Shown: positions 6,348-14,204 of the stretch, piece by piece
Layout of the letters: every line of letters begins with the position of its first letter
Numbering within the stretch: position 1 is the stretch's first letter
Source of the DNA: an uncultured Gluconobacter sp.
Lineage (GTDB): Bacteria > Pseudomonadota > Alphaproteobacteria > Acetobacterales > Acetobacteraceae
Direction of reading: 5' to 3'
Assembly (NCBI GenBank): GCA_937880175.1
Contig: CALFLO010000175.1
Location: 5,549-69,548 of the forward strand
Length of the DNA: 64,000 nt
The notes under the pieces: model-generated
The model's input: only the letters and a program-made list of their open reading frames with translations
Database searches by the model: none
Told to the model about the DNA's origin: nothing
Position numbers and translations under genes: made by a program

Positions 6348-8795
6348 TTGCTGGCCACGCTGCAGACGCAGCCCAACGCCGTTCTCGTCGCCCCACCGGG
6401 TGCGGGCAAGACGACGCTGACGCCGCTTGCGCTTCTGGACGCGCCGTGGCTGGGGACGCAGCGTCTGATTCTCGTGGAGCCCCGGCGCGTGGCGGTCCGC
6501 GGTGCGGCCTCGCGCATGGCGTCGTCGCTGGGCGAAAAGCCGGGGGGCATCGTGGGGTTCCGCACCCGCACCGATTTCGCCATGTCCGCCAGAACGCGGA
6601 TCGAGGTCGTGACCGAAGGGCTGCTCCTGCGCCGCCTGCTGACCGATCCGCTGCTGGATGGCGTGGGCGCGGTGCTGTTCGATGAAGTGCATGAACGCTC
6701 TCTGGATCTGGATGCGGCCTTGGCATTCTGTCTGGACATGCAGCGCGAAATGCGGCCGGACCTGCGGATTCTGGCCATGTCCGCCACACCGGACGGACGC
6801 GCTTTCACGACGCTGATGAACGCTCCGCTGATCGAGAGCGAGGGCCGGCAGTTCCCCATCGACATCCGTCATACCCGCGACATTCCCTATCTGCGCGACC
6901 TCCCCGAAGCCTGCGCCCGTGCGATCCGTCAGGCCCTGGCAGAAGAAGACGGTGACATCCTCGCCTTCCTGCCCGGCGTTGGCGAAATTCGCCGCACACA
7001 GGCGCTTCTGGACGGCACGGTCCCGGTTTTCCCGCTGCATGGTGAACAGACGACCGAGGATCAGGACCGCGCCATCGCCCCGTCCGACACGCGCCGCGTC
7101 GTGCTGGCGACGTCCATTGCTGAAACCTCCGTCACCGTCTCGGGGGTGCGGATTGTGGTGGATGGCGGTCTGCGTCGTGCCCCGCGTCTTGACCCGAATA
7201 CCGGCCTGTCGCGGCTGGAAACGCTGAAGATTTCCCGCGCCACCGCCACCCAGCGCGCGGGCCGTGCGGGGCGGCAGTCTCCGGGCATCGCCATCCGTCT
7301 GTGGTCGGAAATGACGCAGCGCAGCCTGCGCCCGCAGGACGCCCCGGAAATCCTCGTCGCTGATCTGACGGATTTCGCGCTTGTCACGGCCGCGTCGCAG
7401 GAGGTCATGGGAACGGCTCCGGACAGTCTGCCGCTGCTGGACATGTCGCCGACGGGCGTTCTGGCGGGGGGCCGCGAACTGCTCCGCGAACTCGGCGCGC
7501 TCGACGACGCCAACCGTATCACGGCGCTTGGCAAGCGCATGGCATCCCTCGGCACGCATCCGCGTCTGGCCGCGATGCTCTGCGCCGCCCGCACGCTGCC
7601 GGAGCGCGTGACAGCGGCCTGTCTGGCGGCCCTGCTGGAAGAGCGTGACCCACTCCGCCCGCGCCCGAACCGCCCGTCCGGTCCTGCCCAAGGAAATACG
7701 TCAGGCGCTGATATCCGCGTTCGCTTCGCCCTGTTCGAGCGTGACGATCCGCGCGCGGATCGGGCCAGCCTGTTCCATATGCGTCAGTCCGCCAAACGCT
7801 TCCTGCGCCGTATGGGAGAACGGGACGTGCCCCTGATGCCGCTGCCGGATCACGCAGGCGCTCTGCTGGCCGCCGGCTTTCCGGATCGTGTCGCACAGGC
7901 GGCGGGCGAACTCGGTCGCTTCCGGCTGGCGGGCGGGGGGAGTGCCCGCGTTTCCGCCAATGATCCGCTGGCGCGCGAAAAGCTGCTGGCCGGGGCAGCG
8001 TTCCATACCCGGACCTCCACGGAAATCACGCTCGCCGCCCCATTGGATGCTGAAAACCTGCCCCGGACCCTGCTGGACCGCACCCGCGAGCAGGTGGAAA
8101 CGACGCTGGACGGCACATCCGGCCGCATCATCGCCCGTCGCAGGCTCCGTCTGGGCGCGCTGGTCCTGCGGGATCGCAACGGCGAGATCAGCCCCGAGGA
8201 AGCGCAGACGCTCCTGATGCAGCAGATCGCCACGAATCCGGCGCAGGCTCTGACCTGGACGGAGGCCGGGCGTCAGTTTCAGGCCCGCGTGACCCATGCC
8301 CGCGCGACCTATGCGCCGCATCTGCCGGATCTGTCCGATGACGGATTGGGGGTCTCGCTCGACTGGCTGGAGCCGTATCTGGCGGGGTGTGACCGGCTGT
8401 CTCAGGTCAAGGCGCTGGACCTGCTCTCCATTCTGCGCGCCCGTCTGGACTATGCCGATCTCGCCGCGCTGGACCGCAAGCTCCCGCCGCGCCTGACGCT
8501 CAAGGCCAGCACACATGACATTGACTATACCGGCGCGGTCCCCACGGTCTCGGCCCGCGCGCAGGCTTTCTATGGCACGGCCCAGACGCCTCCGCTCGCG
8601 GACGGGCAACTTGCCCTGCAATGCGCGCTGCTGTCCCCGGCCGGTCGCCCGCAGGCGATCACGGCTGATCTGGCAGGATTCTGGAAAGGAAGCTGGGCCG
8701 ATATGCGCCGGGACATGCGCGGGCGCTACCCCCGCCATGACTGGCCCGAAGATCCCGCCACTGCCGAGCCCCCCAAACCCCGCCCGAGGCGTTGA
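6348..8795 (+). CDS. hrpB: ATP-dependent helicase HrpB (DEAH family)
   Basis: The 815-residue protein is a superfamily 2 DEAH/RHA-type helicase with Walker A APPGAGKTTL, the DEVH box LFDEVHERSLDLD, the SAT motif LAMSATPDGR, the motif VI region ATQRAGRAGRQSPG and the HrpB-specific C-terminal domain. Role in the cell is poorly defined. The listed TTG start leaves only about 12 residues before Walker A. Conserved-looking sequence (TFTLPPELPVTAILPELL) extends in frame upstream to about 6294 with no ATG, GTG or TTG, so the true start is uncertain. A possible -10 element TATAAC lies at 6258. The gene follows the cold-shock terminator directly. Confidence 0.9.
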   Translation: MLATLQTQPNAVLVAPPGAGKTTLTPLALLDAPWLGTQRLILVEPRRVAVRGAASRMASSLGEKPGGIVGFRTRTDFAMSARTRIEVVTEGLLLRRLLTDPLLDGVGAVLFDEVHERSLDLDAALAFCLDMQREMRPDLRILAMSATPDGRAFTTLMNAPLIESEGRQFPIDIRHTRDIPYLRDLPEACARAIRQALAEEDGDILAFLPGVGEIRRTQALLDGTVPVFPLHGEQTTEDQDRAIAPSDTRRVVLATSIAETSVTVSGVRIVVDGGLRRAPRLDPNTGLSRLETLKISRATATQRAGRAGRQSPGIAIRLWSEMTQRSLRPQDAPEILVADLTDFALVTAASQEVMGTAPDSLPLLDMSPTGVLAGGRELLRELGALDDANRITALGKRMASLGTHPRLAAMLCAARTLPERVTAACLAALLEERDPLRPRPNRPSGPAQGNTSGADIRVRFALFERDDPRADRASLFHMRQSAKRFLRRMGERDVPLMPLPDHAGALLAAGFPDRVAQAAGELGRFRLAGGGSARVSANDPLAREKLLAGAAFHTRTSTEITLAAPLDAENLPRTLLDRTREQVETTLDGTSGRIIARRRLRLGALVLRDRNGEISPEEAQTLLMQQIATNPAQALTWTEAGRQFQARVTHARATYAPHLPDLSDDGLGVSLDWLEPYLAGCDRLSQVKALDLLSILRARLDYADLAALDRKLPPRLTLKASTHDIDYTGAVPTVSARAQAFYGTAQTPPLADGQLALQCALLSPAGRPQAITADLAGFWKGSWADMRRDMRGRYPRHDWPEDPATAEPPKPRPRR

Positions 8796-8882
8796 TTCGG
8801 CAGGATCTTTGCCATGATCTTAGGATGTGGAACAATTCTGTGTTAGCAGCATGGATATGACGATGTTCCTGTCCTGTTTCCC

Positions 8883-10139
8883 ATGAACCGCACCCTGCAG
8901 GCTGCTGCGATCGGTGCCGGAACAGCCACTGTCGTGACGGTGGGGCTGATGCTGGCCCTGCGCGGCCATGGGAATAGTGTGCAGCCGGTCTCGCACGCCG
9001 TGGTGCGGCCGCAGAAACCGCTGGTCATGCAGGCACCAGCGCCCAAAATGCTTCCGACCATCATTCCCGATCGCATGCTTGCGGGCGAGAATACCGACGC
9101 ACAGGGCATCCCCACACAGCCCGCCGTGGTTCCCGCGCCCGCGCCCGCTCTGCCGCCGCTTCTGGTCAAATACGGCCCGCTGAGCTTTGCCCCGCTGGTG
9201 CGGCAGGTCATCCCGGCCGTCGTCAACATCGCCATCACCCAGAACAGCCCGGACGGACACGACCACATTCCGCCGCAGATCCGGGGTACGCCGCTGGAAA
9301 AGCGCTATCGGGACCGGATGAAGCGCCAGCAGGAGGAAATGGTCGGCGCCGGATCGGGCTTCATCGTCGATCCCTCCGGCATCATCGTTACGAACCGCCA
9401 TGTTGTGGGCGGAGCGGACAAGGTCGTGGTCTCACTCTCCAACGGGCATGAAATGCCGGCGCGTCTGCTGGGTGCCGATCCGCTGACGGATATCGCCGTC
9501 ATCAAGGTCGACAGCCCCGAGCCGCTCCCGCACGTCACTTGGGGCGACAGTCAGCAGACCGATATCGGGGACTGGATTCTCGTTGCGGGCAATCCGTTCG
9601 GGTTCGGGTCATCCGTCACGGCGGGTATCGTCTCGGCCGTCGGGCGCGATCTGGGGATCGGTTCGCTCGATGATTTCATCCAGCTCGACGCCCCGATCAA
9701 TCCCGGTAATTCTGGCGGTCCGGCCTTCAACATGCGTGGACAGGTCGTGGCGGTGAACGCTGCCATCGTGACCCCGGCGGGTGGCTCTGTGGGGATCGGC
9801 TTTGGCATCCCGTCCGAAATCGTCGCTCCCATCGTCGCGGAAATCGAGGCGACCGGCCATGCCGAACATGGCTGGCTCGGCATTACGCTGGATGATGGTG
9901 ACACCGCCATCGGCATCGCGGGCGTCGATAACGGCGGCCCGGCCCAGAAGGGTGGCCTGCGACGCGGCGATATCGTGACGCAGGTGGACAATGTGCCCGT
10001 CACCAGCGCGCGGATGCTCCTGCGCAGTATCGCAGCGGCCCGACCGGGTATGACCCTGTCTTTTCGGATCCAGCGCGGCAGACAGTCCCTCACGCTGCCC
10101 ATCCATATCGGCCCGCGTCCGCAGGATGCGGATGACTGA
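8883..10139 (+). CDS. HtrA-like S1C serine protease with one PDZ domain, membrane-anchored
   Basis: The 418-residue protein begins with an uncleaved-looking membrane anchor (AAAIGAGTATVVTVGLMLAL, residues 7-26) and a Pro-rich linker to about residue 95. The trypsin-like domain carries the catalytic triad H173 (NRHVVGG), D203 (LTDIAVI) and S277 (NPGNSGGP). A single PDZ domain spans roughly 310-410. It should act in the periplasm on misfolded or signalling substrates, like DegS. The next gene overlaps its last 14 bases, and an OmpR-type two-component pair follows, which suggests an envelope-stress unit. A second HtrA, with two PDZ domains, is at 41098. Confidence 0.92.
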   Translation: MNRTLQAAAIGAGTATVVTVGLMLALRGHGNSVQPVSHAVVRPQKPLVMQAPAPKMLPTIIPDRMLAGENTDAQGIPTQPAVVPAPAPALPPLLVKYGPLSFAPLVRQVIPAVVNIAITQNSPDGHDHIPPQIRGTPLEKRYRDRMKRQQEEMVGAGSGFIVDPSGIIVTNRHVVGGADKVVVSLSNGHEMPARLLGADPLTDIAVIKVDSPEPLPHVTWGDSQQTDIGDWILVAGNPFGFGSSVTAGIVSAVGRDLGIGSLDDFIQLDAPINPGNSGGPAFNMRGQVVAVNAAIVTPAGGSVGIGFGIPSEIVAPIVAEIEATGHAEHGWLGITLDDGDTAIGIAGVDNGGPAQKGGLRRGDIVTQVDNVPVTSARMLLRSIAAARPGMTLSFRIQRGRQSLTLPIHIGPRPQDADD

Positions 10140-10350
10140 GCCGCTGTCCGGCAGAATGCTCCGCCTCGGCCTGTGCGCTGTTGTCGCGCTGGGCACCGTT
10201 GCCGGATGCAGTCCCGTTCCTCCCTCACAGGAACATAGCGGCTATCGGGACGGACTTTCGGAAGCCTCCCCGTTCTCATGGGGCCCGATCAGCGCATCCT
10301 CTCTGCGCGACGCACAGCAGGACGATTTCGACAACGCAATCCCTCGCTAG
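10126..10350 (+). CDS. Small predicted lipoprotein, 74 aa
   Basis: The product has a basic start, the hydrophobic stretch LRLGLCAVVALGTV and a lipobox V-A-G-C, with Cys near residue 28. The mature part is short (about 46 residues, ending in a DAQQDDFDNAIPR tail) and matches no family I know. It overlaps the end of the HtrA protease gene by 14 bases in another frame, so translation is probably coupled. ATGs at 10126 and 10132 are both possible. It may be a partner or sensor for the protease; that is inferred from position alone. Confidence 0.7.
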   Translation: MRMTEPLSGRMLRLGLCAVVALGTVAGCSPVPPSQEHSGYRDGLSEASPFSWGPISASSLRDAQQDDFDNAIPR

Positions 10351-10375
10351 ACGCGCCTTTCTGTAACGATCGCCT

Positions 10376-10403
10376 TTGACGGCAACTCTCAAGCCGGTAT
10401 TCT
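10376..10403 (+). promoter_or_regulatory. Sigma-70-like promoter for the response regulator-kinase pair
   Basis: TTGACG (10376-10381) and TATTCT (10398-10403) are separated by 16 bases, about 48 bases before the start codon of the response regulator. This would let the two-component genes be expressed independently of the protease upstream. Confidence 0.45.
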
Positions 10404-10450
10404 TCCCCACAGGAACGGCAAGACTGCGTTCGGAAGGAAGAAAGACAACG

Positions 10451-11131
10451 ATGCGTATCCTGCTGGTCGAGGACGATCCTACTGTCCGTGCTTTCGTGCT
10501 CAAGGGGCTGCGGGAGGCCGGGCATGTTGTGGATGAGGCGGATAACGGCAAGGACGGCCTGTTTCTGGCTGTCAGCGAGAATTATGACGTCGTGATCCTG
10601 GACCGGATGCTGCCGGGCGGCATCGACGGATTGCGGATTCTGGAAACCCTGCGCGGGCAGAAGAACGCAACGCCGGTCCTGCTGCTCTCGGCGCTGGCGG
10701 ATGTGGACGAGCGCGTGGCTGGCCTCAAGGCCGGCGGCGACGACTACATGACCAAGCCCTTCGCCTTCTCCGAACTTCTGGCGCGTGTCGAGGCGCTGGG
10801 CCGTCGTGGCCGCCCCGAAAGCGCGCCGCAGACGCGGCTTGTGGTGGGCGATCTGGAAATGGATCTGCTGTCACGCACCGTTAAACGCGGGGGGGAGAAG
10901 ATCGACCTTCAGCCGCGCGAGTTCCGTCTGCTGGAGTTCCTGATCCGTCATGCCGGGCAGGTCGTGACCCGCACCATGCTGCTCGAACGCGTGTGGGACT
11001 ACCATTTCGACCCGCAGACCAACGTGATCGACGTGCATGTCTCCCGGCTGCGCCAGAAAGTGGACAAACCGTTCGACAAGCCCATGATTCACACGATCCG
11101 CAACGCCGGCTACATCCTGCGGGCGGACTGA
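10451..11131 (+). CDS. OmpR/PhoB-family response regulator
   Basis: The 226-residue protein has an N-terminal receiver domain (E7-D8-D9, phosphoacceptor D51 in VVILDRMLPGG, Lys in YMTKPFAF) and a C-terminal winged-helix DNA-binding domain with LQPREFRLLEFLIRHAGQVV (split around residues 155-174), VWDYHFDPQTNVIDVHVSRL and the final IRNAGYIL. The ATG at 10451 has the ribosome binding site GGAAGGAAG; the frame is open 75 bases further upstream but the domain starts here. The histidine kinase gene begins within a few bases of the stop. The position after an HtrA protease suggests envelope sensing. Confidence 0.93.
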   Translation: MRILLVEDDPTVRAFVLKGLREAGHVVDEADNGKDGLFLAVSENYDVVILDRMLPGGIDGLRILETLRGQKNATPVLLLSALADVDERVAGLKAGGDDYMTKPFAFSELLARVEALGRRGRPESAPQTRLVVGDLEMDLLSRTVKRGGEKIDLQPREFRLLEFLIRHAGQVVTRTMLLERVWDYHFDPQTNVIDVHVSRLRQKVDKPFDKPMIHTIRNAGYILRAD

Positions 11132-11137
11132 TTGCGC

Positions 11138-12556
11138 ATGCTGCTGCGCAAGGTCCGCTGTTTCGGTCTGCTTCTGAAACGGCGCCTGCGCTGGCCGATC
11201 CGTTCGGCCGGGCTCAACTTCGCGCTGGCCTATGGGCTGGTGTTCGTGATCTCGGCCGGGGCGTTCCTGTCCTTCATCTGGTGGAACACGACCGGCCAGC
11301 TCGACCATCAGGTCGAGGTCGCAGTGCAGGTCGATGCCCTCGATCTGTCCCATCGCTGGGCGCAGGGGGGACCTTCCGCGCTCAGCCTCGCCATTCAGGA
11401 CCGGCTGGACCAGAACGTCGATGATGACGAACTGTATCTCCTGATTGGTCCGGATGGTCGCAAATTCGCCGGGAACCTACCCGGCTGGCCCGTCGTCATC
11501 ACCCGGACGGACGAATTTTACGAACTGGCCATCAAGCGCGACGGCTTCCGCACCAACGCCAAGATGCATGCCTACCCCCTGACGCAGGGGTTCCGGATGA
11601 TCGTCGGGCGCGATGTCCGTGGGCGACAGCTCGTTCGCCACGTCCTGACCGATACGCTGATCTGGGCCTGGATCATGGTCTCGCTTCTGGCGGCGGGCGG
11701 GGCGCTCGCCATCCGGAGGATCTTCCGGCAGGTTGTCCGCTCCATCGCCCGCACCACGGCGGCTGTGGCGCAGGGCGATCTGAGCCAGCGTATCCCGCTG
11801 ACCGGCAATGAAACCGATCTGGTGGGCCAGACCGTCAACACCATGCTCGAGCGGATCAACCGCCTGATGGATGGCGTCAAACAGGTCTCCAACGCCATCG
11901 CCCACGACCTGCGCACGCCGATCGCCCGGGCCCGCGCGCGGCTCGAAGATGCCAACCGCACCGCCACCTCCGCCGAGGAGCTTCACGCCGCCATCGACCG
12001 TGCGGTCATGGATCTCGACCGAGTGACGTCGATTTTCGAAGCCCTGCTGAGAATCGCCCAGCTTGAAGCCGGGGCCAGACGGGCCGCCTTCACGGTTCTG
12101 GACATCCGTCCGCTGCTGGAAGGTCTGAGCGAGCTCTATGAGGCCTCCGTCGAGGATGCTGGGCTGCAACTGGACTTCAGGGCAGGGGCGGTCCAGCCGG
12201 TTAACGGCGATCCGCATCTGCTGCAACAGGCCGTGGCCAATCTGCTGGACAACGCCATCAAGTTCGCCCCCCCCGGAACCACCATTACCCTCTCGGTCGG
12301 AATGGAGGGCGAACGTCTGGCCATCACGGTTGCAGATCAGGGACCGGGCATGAGCGAGGATGATCTGAGCCGCGCTTCGGAACGGTTTTTTCGCGCCGAA
12401 ACAGCTCGGAATACGCCGGGTGCCGGGCTTGGTCTCTCGCTGGTGCAGGCCGTGATGAGCCTGCATGGCGGTTCGCTGGAACTGAAGGCCGGGCAGCCGG
12501 GCCTGTTCGCGACGCTTCTGCTGCCGGTCGTGCCTGCTGTTTCACGAAAGGGATGA
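11138..12556 (+). CDS. Membrane sensor histidine kinase with HAMP domain
   Basis: From the ATG at 11138 the protein is 472 residues. It has a membrane span near residue 35 (FALAYGLVFVISAGAFLSFI), a periplasmic region of about 120 residues, a second span (LIWAWIMVSLLAAGGALAI), a HAMP domain, the H-box AIAHDLRTPIARA, and the ATPase motifs NLLDNAIKFA, DQGPGM and GAGLGLSLV. It phosphorylates the response regulator encoded immediately upstream. A TTG at 11132 directly after the regulator's stop codon is an alternative start. The signal sensed is unknown. Confidence 0.92.
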   Translation: MLLRKVRCFGLLLKRRLRWPIRSAGLNFALAYGLVFVISAGAFLSFIWWNTTGQLDHQVEVAVQVDALDLSHRWAQGGPSALSLAIQDRLDQNVDDDELYLLIGPDGRKFAGNLPGWPVVITRTDEFYELAIKRDGFRTNAKMHAYPLTQGFRMIVGRDVRGRQLVRHVLTDTLIWAWIMVSLLAAGGALAIRRIFRQVVRSIARTTAAVAQGDLSQRIPLTGNETDLVGQTVNTMLERINRLMDGVKQVSNAIAHDLRTPIARARARLEDANRTATSAEELHAAIDRAVMDLDRVTSIFEALLRIAQLEAGARRAAFTVLDIRPLLEGLSELYEASVEDAGLQLDFRAGAVQPVNGDPHLLQQAVANLLDNAIKFAPPGTTITLSVGMEGERLAITVADQGPGMSEDDLSRASERFFRAETARNTPGAGLGLSLVQAVMSLHGGSLELKAGQPGLFATLLLPVVPAVSRKG

Positions 12557-12614
12557 CGGAAGTTTCATCCAGGCCCCACCCTGCGCTTAGCTGGAATGGG
12601 CTACAGAGTCCGTG

Positions 12615-12959
12615 ATGCGCTTCTCCCTGTCTTCACCGACCGTTCTTCCGGCCTTCTGTCTGCTCGGCTGTCTGGCCGCGGCGCCGGTCCTGCGTCCGGT
12701 GCAGCATCTGCCGCCGGGACATTCCGACGATGCCATTACGGTGACGTCAGAGAACGCGGAATACTGCGCCCGACTGCGCAAAAACGTGGACACGCGACTG
12801 GCAGCCCCGCCTGCCGCCATCCCGCTGGGAACCATGGAAGATGCCCGTCACCTGCGCGCGCAGGGAGACCTGCTCTGCTCGCAGGGGCATGTCCGCGCGG
12901 GGATCGAACGCCTGCGCCGGGCGTTGGTTCTGCTGAAACACGCTCCGGAACCGCGCTGA
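12615..12959 (+). CDS. Small secreted hypothetical protein, 114 aa
   Basis: A signal peptide is evident (MRFSLSSPTVLPAFCLLGCL, cleavage near AAA). The mature part contains a short helical 'ENAEYCARLRKNVDTRL' segment and a helix-rich end RAGIERLRRALVLLK. Two Cys residues (in EYCARL and LLCSQG) could form a disulfide in the periplasm. A GTG three bases upstream is an alternative start. It follows the sensor kinase by 58 bases on the same strand and precedes a secreted SIMPL protein. I do not recognise the family. Confidence 0.65.
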   Translation: MRFSLSSPTVLPAFCLLGCLAAAPVLRPVQHLPPGHSDDAITVTSENAEYCARLRKNVDTRLAAPPAAIPLGTMEDARHLRAQGDLLCSQGHVRAGIERLRRALVLLKHAPEPR

Positions 12960-13003
12960 CACTACTCCGGACGTCCCCCGACACCTGTTTTTCAGGAGAT
13001 CCG

Positions 13004-13747
13004 ATGACCCGTTTTTCCCTGACCCGGTCCATGACGCGCTCTGGCCCGCTTCTGGCCGCCGCTCTGGTCCTTTCACCCGTCGCCCTGTCCGGCACGGGAG
13101 CCTTTTCCACCGCACAGGCAGCCGACATGCAGCAGGATACGACAACCCAGCTTGATTTCAGCGTCATGGGAACGGCCCATGCCGTCCCAACGGAGCTGAC
13201 GGTTCGCCTCTCGGTGCGTTCCGACAGCCCCTCCGCCGCAACCGCCCAGAAGGACGTGAACACCCGGATGGCCGCGGCGATGAAGCTGGCTGGCGGTCAG
13301 GACGGAATCGTGACGAAGGCGGGCGGATACTCCATTTACGAAAATGCGCCCGAACATGGCCCCAAAAGCTGGGCGGCCCGGCAGGAGCTCGAACTCAGCG
13401 GGCAGGATTCCGTGCGGCTTCTCGGTCTGGCCGGACAGCTCCAGGCGCAGTCCCTGATGCTGGAAGGGCTGGACTGGTCCCTCGATGACGCCACCCGGAA
13501 TCGCCTGCTTCAGGACGCCCGCACGGAAGCCCTCAAAAAAATCCGCCCGCAGGCGGAGCAGAGCGCGCAGACCCTTGGCCTGCGCCTGGCGCGCCTGAAA
13601 AACATCCGCATTTCCTATGAGGAACCCGGCCCGCGCCCCATGATGCTCATGGCGGCCCGTATGGCCGATTCCGCCCCCCCGCAGCGCAGCCCGGACGAGC
13701 AGACCATCCGCGTGAATGTCTTCGTGCAGGCCGAACTGTCGCCATGA
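13004..13747 (+). CDS. SIMPL (DUF541) domain periplasmic protein
   Basis: The 247-residue product starts with a signal peptide ending near AQAA-D (residue 44) and continues with the SIMPL fold: VMGTAHAVPTELTVRLSVRS, repeated VNTRMAAAMKL and the EQTIRVNVFVQAEL final strand. An ARTEALKKIRPQAEQSAQTLG helix is typical. SIMPL proteins are periplasmic or outer-membrane-associated and linked to oxidative stress tolerance; their chemistry is unclear. The ATG at 13004 has CAGGAGA upstream; the longer open frame carries no homology-like content. It belongs to the envelope block with the protease and two-component genes. Confidence 0.85.
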   Translation: MTRFSLTRSMTRSGPLLAAALVLSPVALSGTGAFSTAQAADMQQDTTTQLDFSVMGTAHAVPTELTVRLSVRSDSPSAATAQKDVNTRMAAAMKLAGGQDGIVTKAGGYSIYENAPEHGPKSWAARQELELSGQDSVRLLGLAGQLQAQSLMLEGLDWSLDDATRNRLLQDARTEALKKIRPQAEQSAQTLGLRLARLKNIRISYEEPGPRPMMLMAARMADSAPPQRSPDEQTIRVNVFVQAELSP

Positions 13748-13775
13748 AAATCTCTCTGCCGTGGCGTTGCCCGTC

Positions 13776-14123
13776 ATGGTGACGGTCTGGTTCGATGGCG
13801 GATGCCCGCTGTGCCGGCGTGAAATCGCATTGATGAAACGTCTGGATCGCCGTGGCGCCATCCGTTTCATCAATCTGGAGTCGGCCCAGTCCTGTCCGCT
13901 GGACCGGGCCACGCTGCTGGCCCGCTTTCATGCCGAGGAGGACGGGCATCTTTATGAGGGTGCCGCAGCCTTCGCTGCCATGTGGCGCGCCATTCCCCTG
14001 TTGCGCCCGGTGGGTCTGGCCGCGCGGAATCCGGCTGTTCTGGCCGTCCTGCAATGGGGTTATGGGAAATTCCTGCGGGTCCGCCCTCTGCTACAGCGTC
14101 TGACACGGAAGCTGGAACGCTGA
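13776..14123 (+). CDS. DCC family thiol-disulfide oxidoreductase-like protein (DUF393)
   Basis: The 115-residue protein begins TVWFDGGCPLCRREI, the D-G-x-C-P-x-C signature that gives the DCC family its name, with a thioredoxin-like active site C-x-x-C. Further family traits are FINLESAQ, the EEDGHLYEGAAAFAAMWRAIP segment and the Pro-containing C-terminal helices. It may reduce or isomerise protein disulfides, but no DCC protein has a firmly established substrate. The start is the ATG at 13776; the preceding SIMPL stop lies 28 bases upstream. Confidence 0.85.
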   Translation: MVTVWFDGGCPLCRREIALMKRLDRRGAIRFINLESAQSCPLDRATLLARFHAEEDGHLYEGAAAFAAMWRAIPLLRPVGLAARNPAVLAVLQWGYGKFLRVRPLLQRLTRKLER

Positions 14124-14204
14124 CATGCGGATCGGGGCAGAAAAACGTAGCAATTTAAGGGTTTCTTAGGAGGCGTCCGCTACCACGGAAAAAAAGGAGC
14201 CTTC

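Noticed and set aside
11477..12466. A 329-codon reverse-strand frame in the histidine kinase gene
   Set aside because: Antisense shadow; the kinase motifs are continuous on the other strand.
12596..13003. A 136-codon upstream extension of the SIMPL gene
   Set aside because: It overlaps the small secreted protein gene in another frame; the signal peptide and ribosome binding site are at 13004.
13744..13782. A 12-codon frame at the end of the SIMPL gene (MKISLPWRCPSW)
   Set aside because: Too short, no ribosome binding site, and it overlaps the start of the DCC gene; probably chance.
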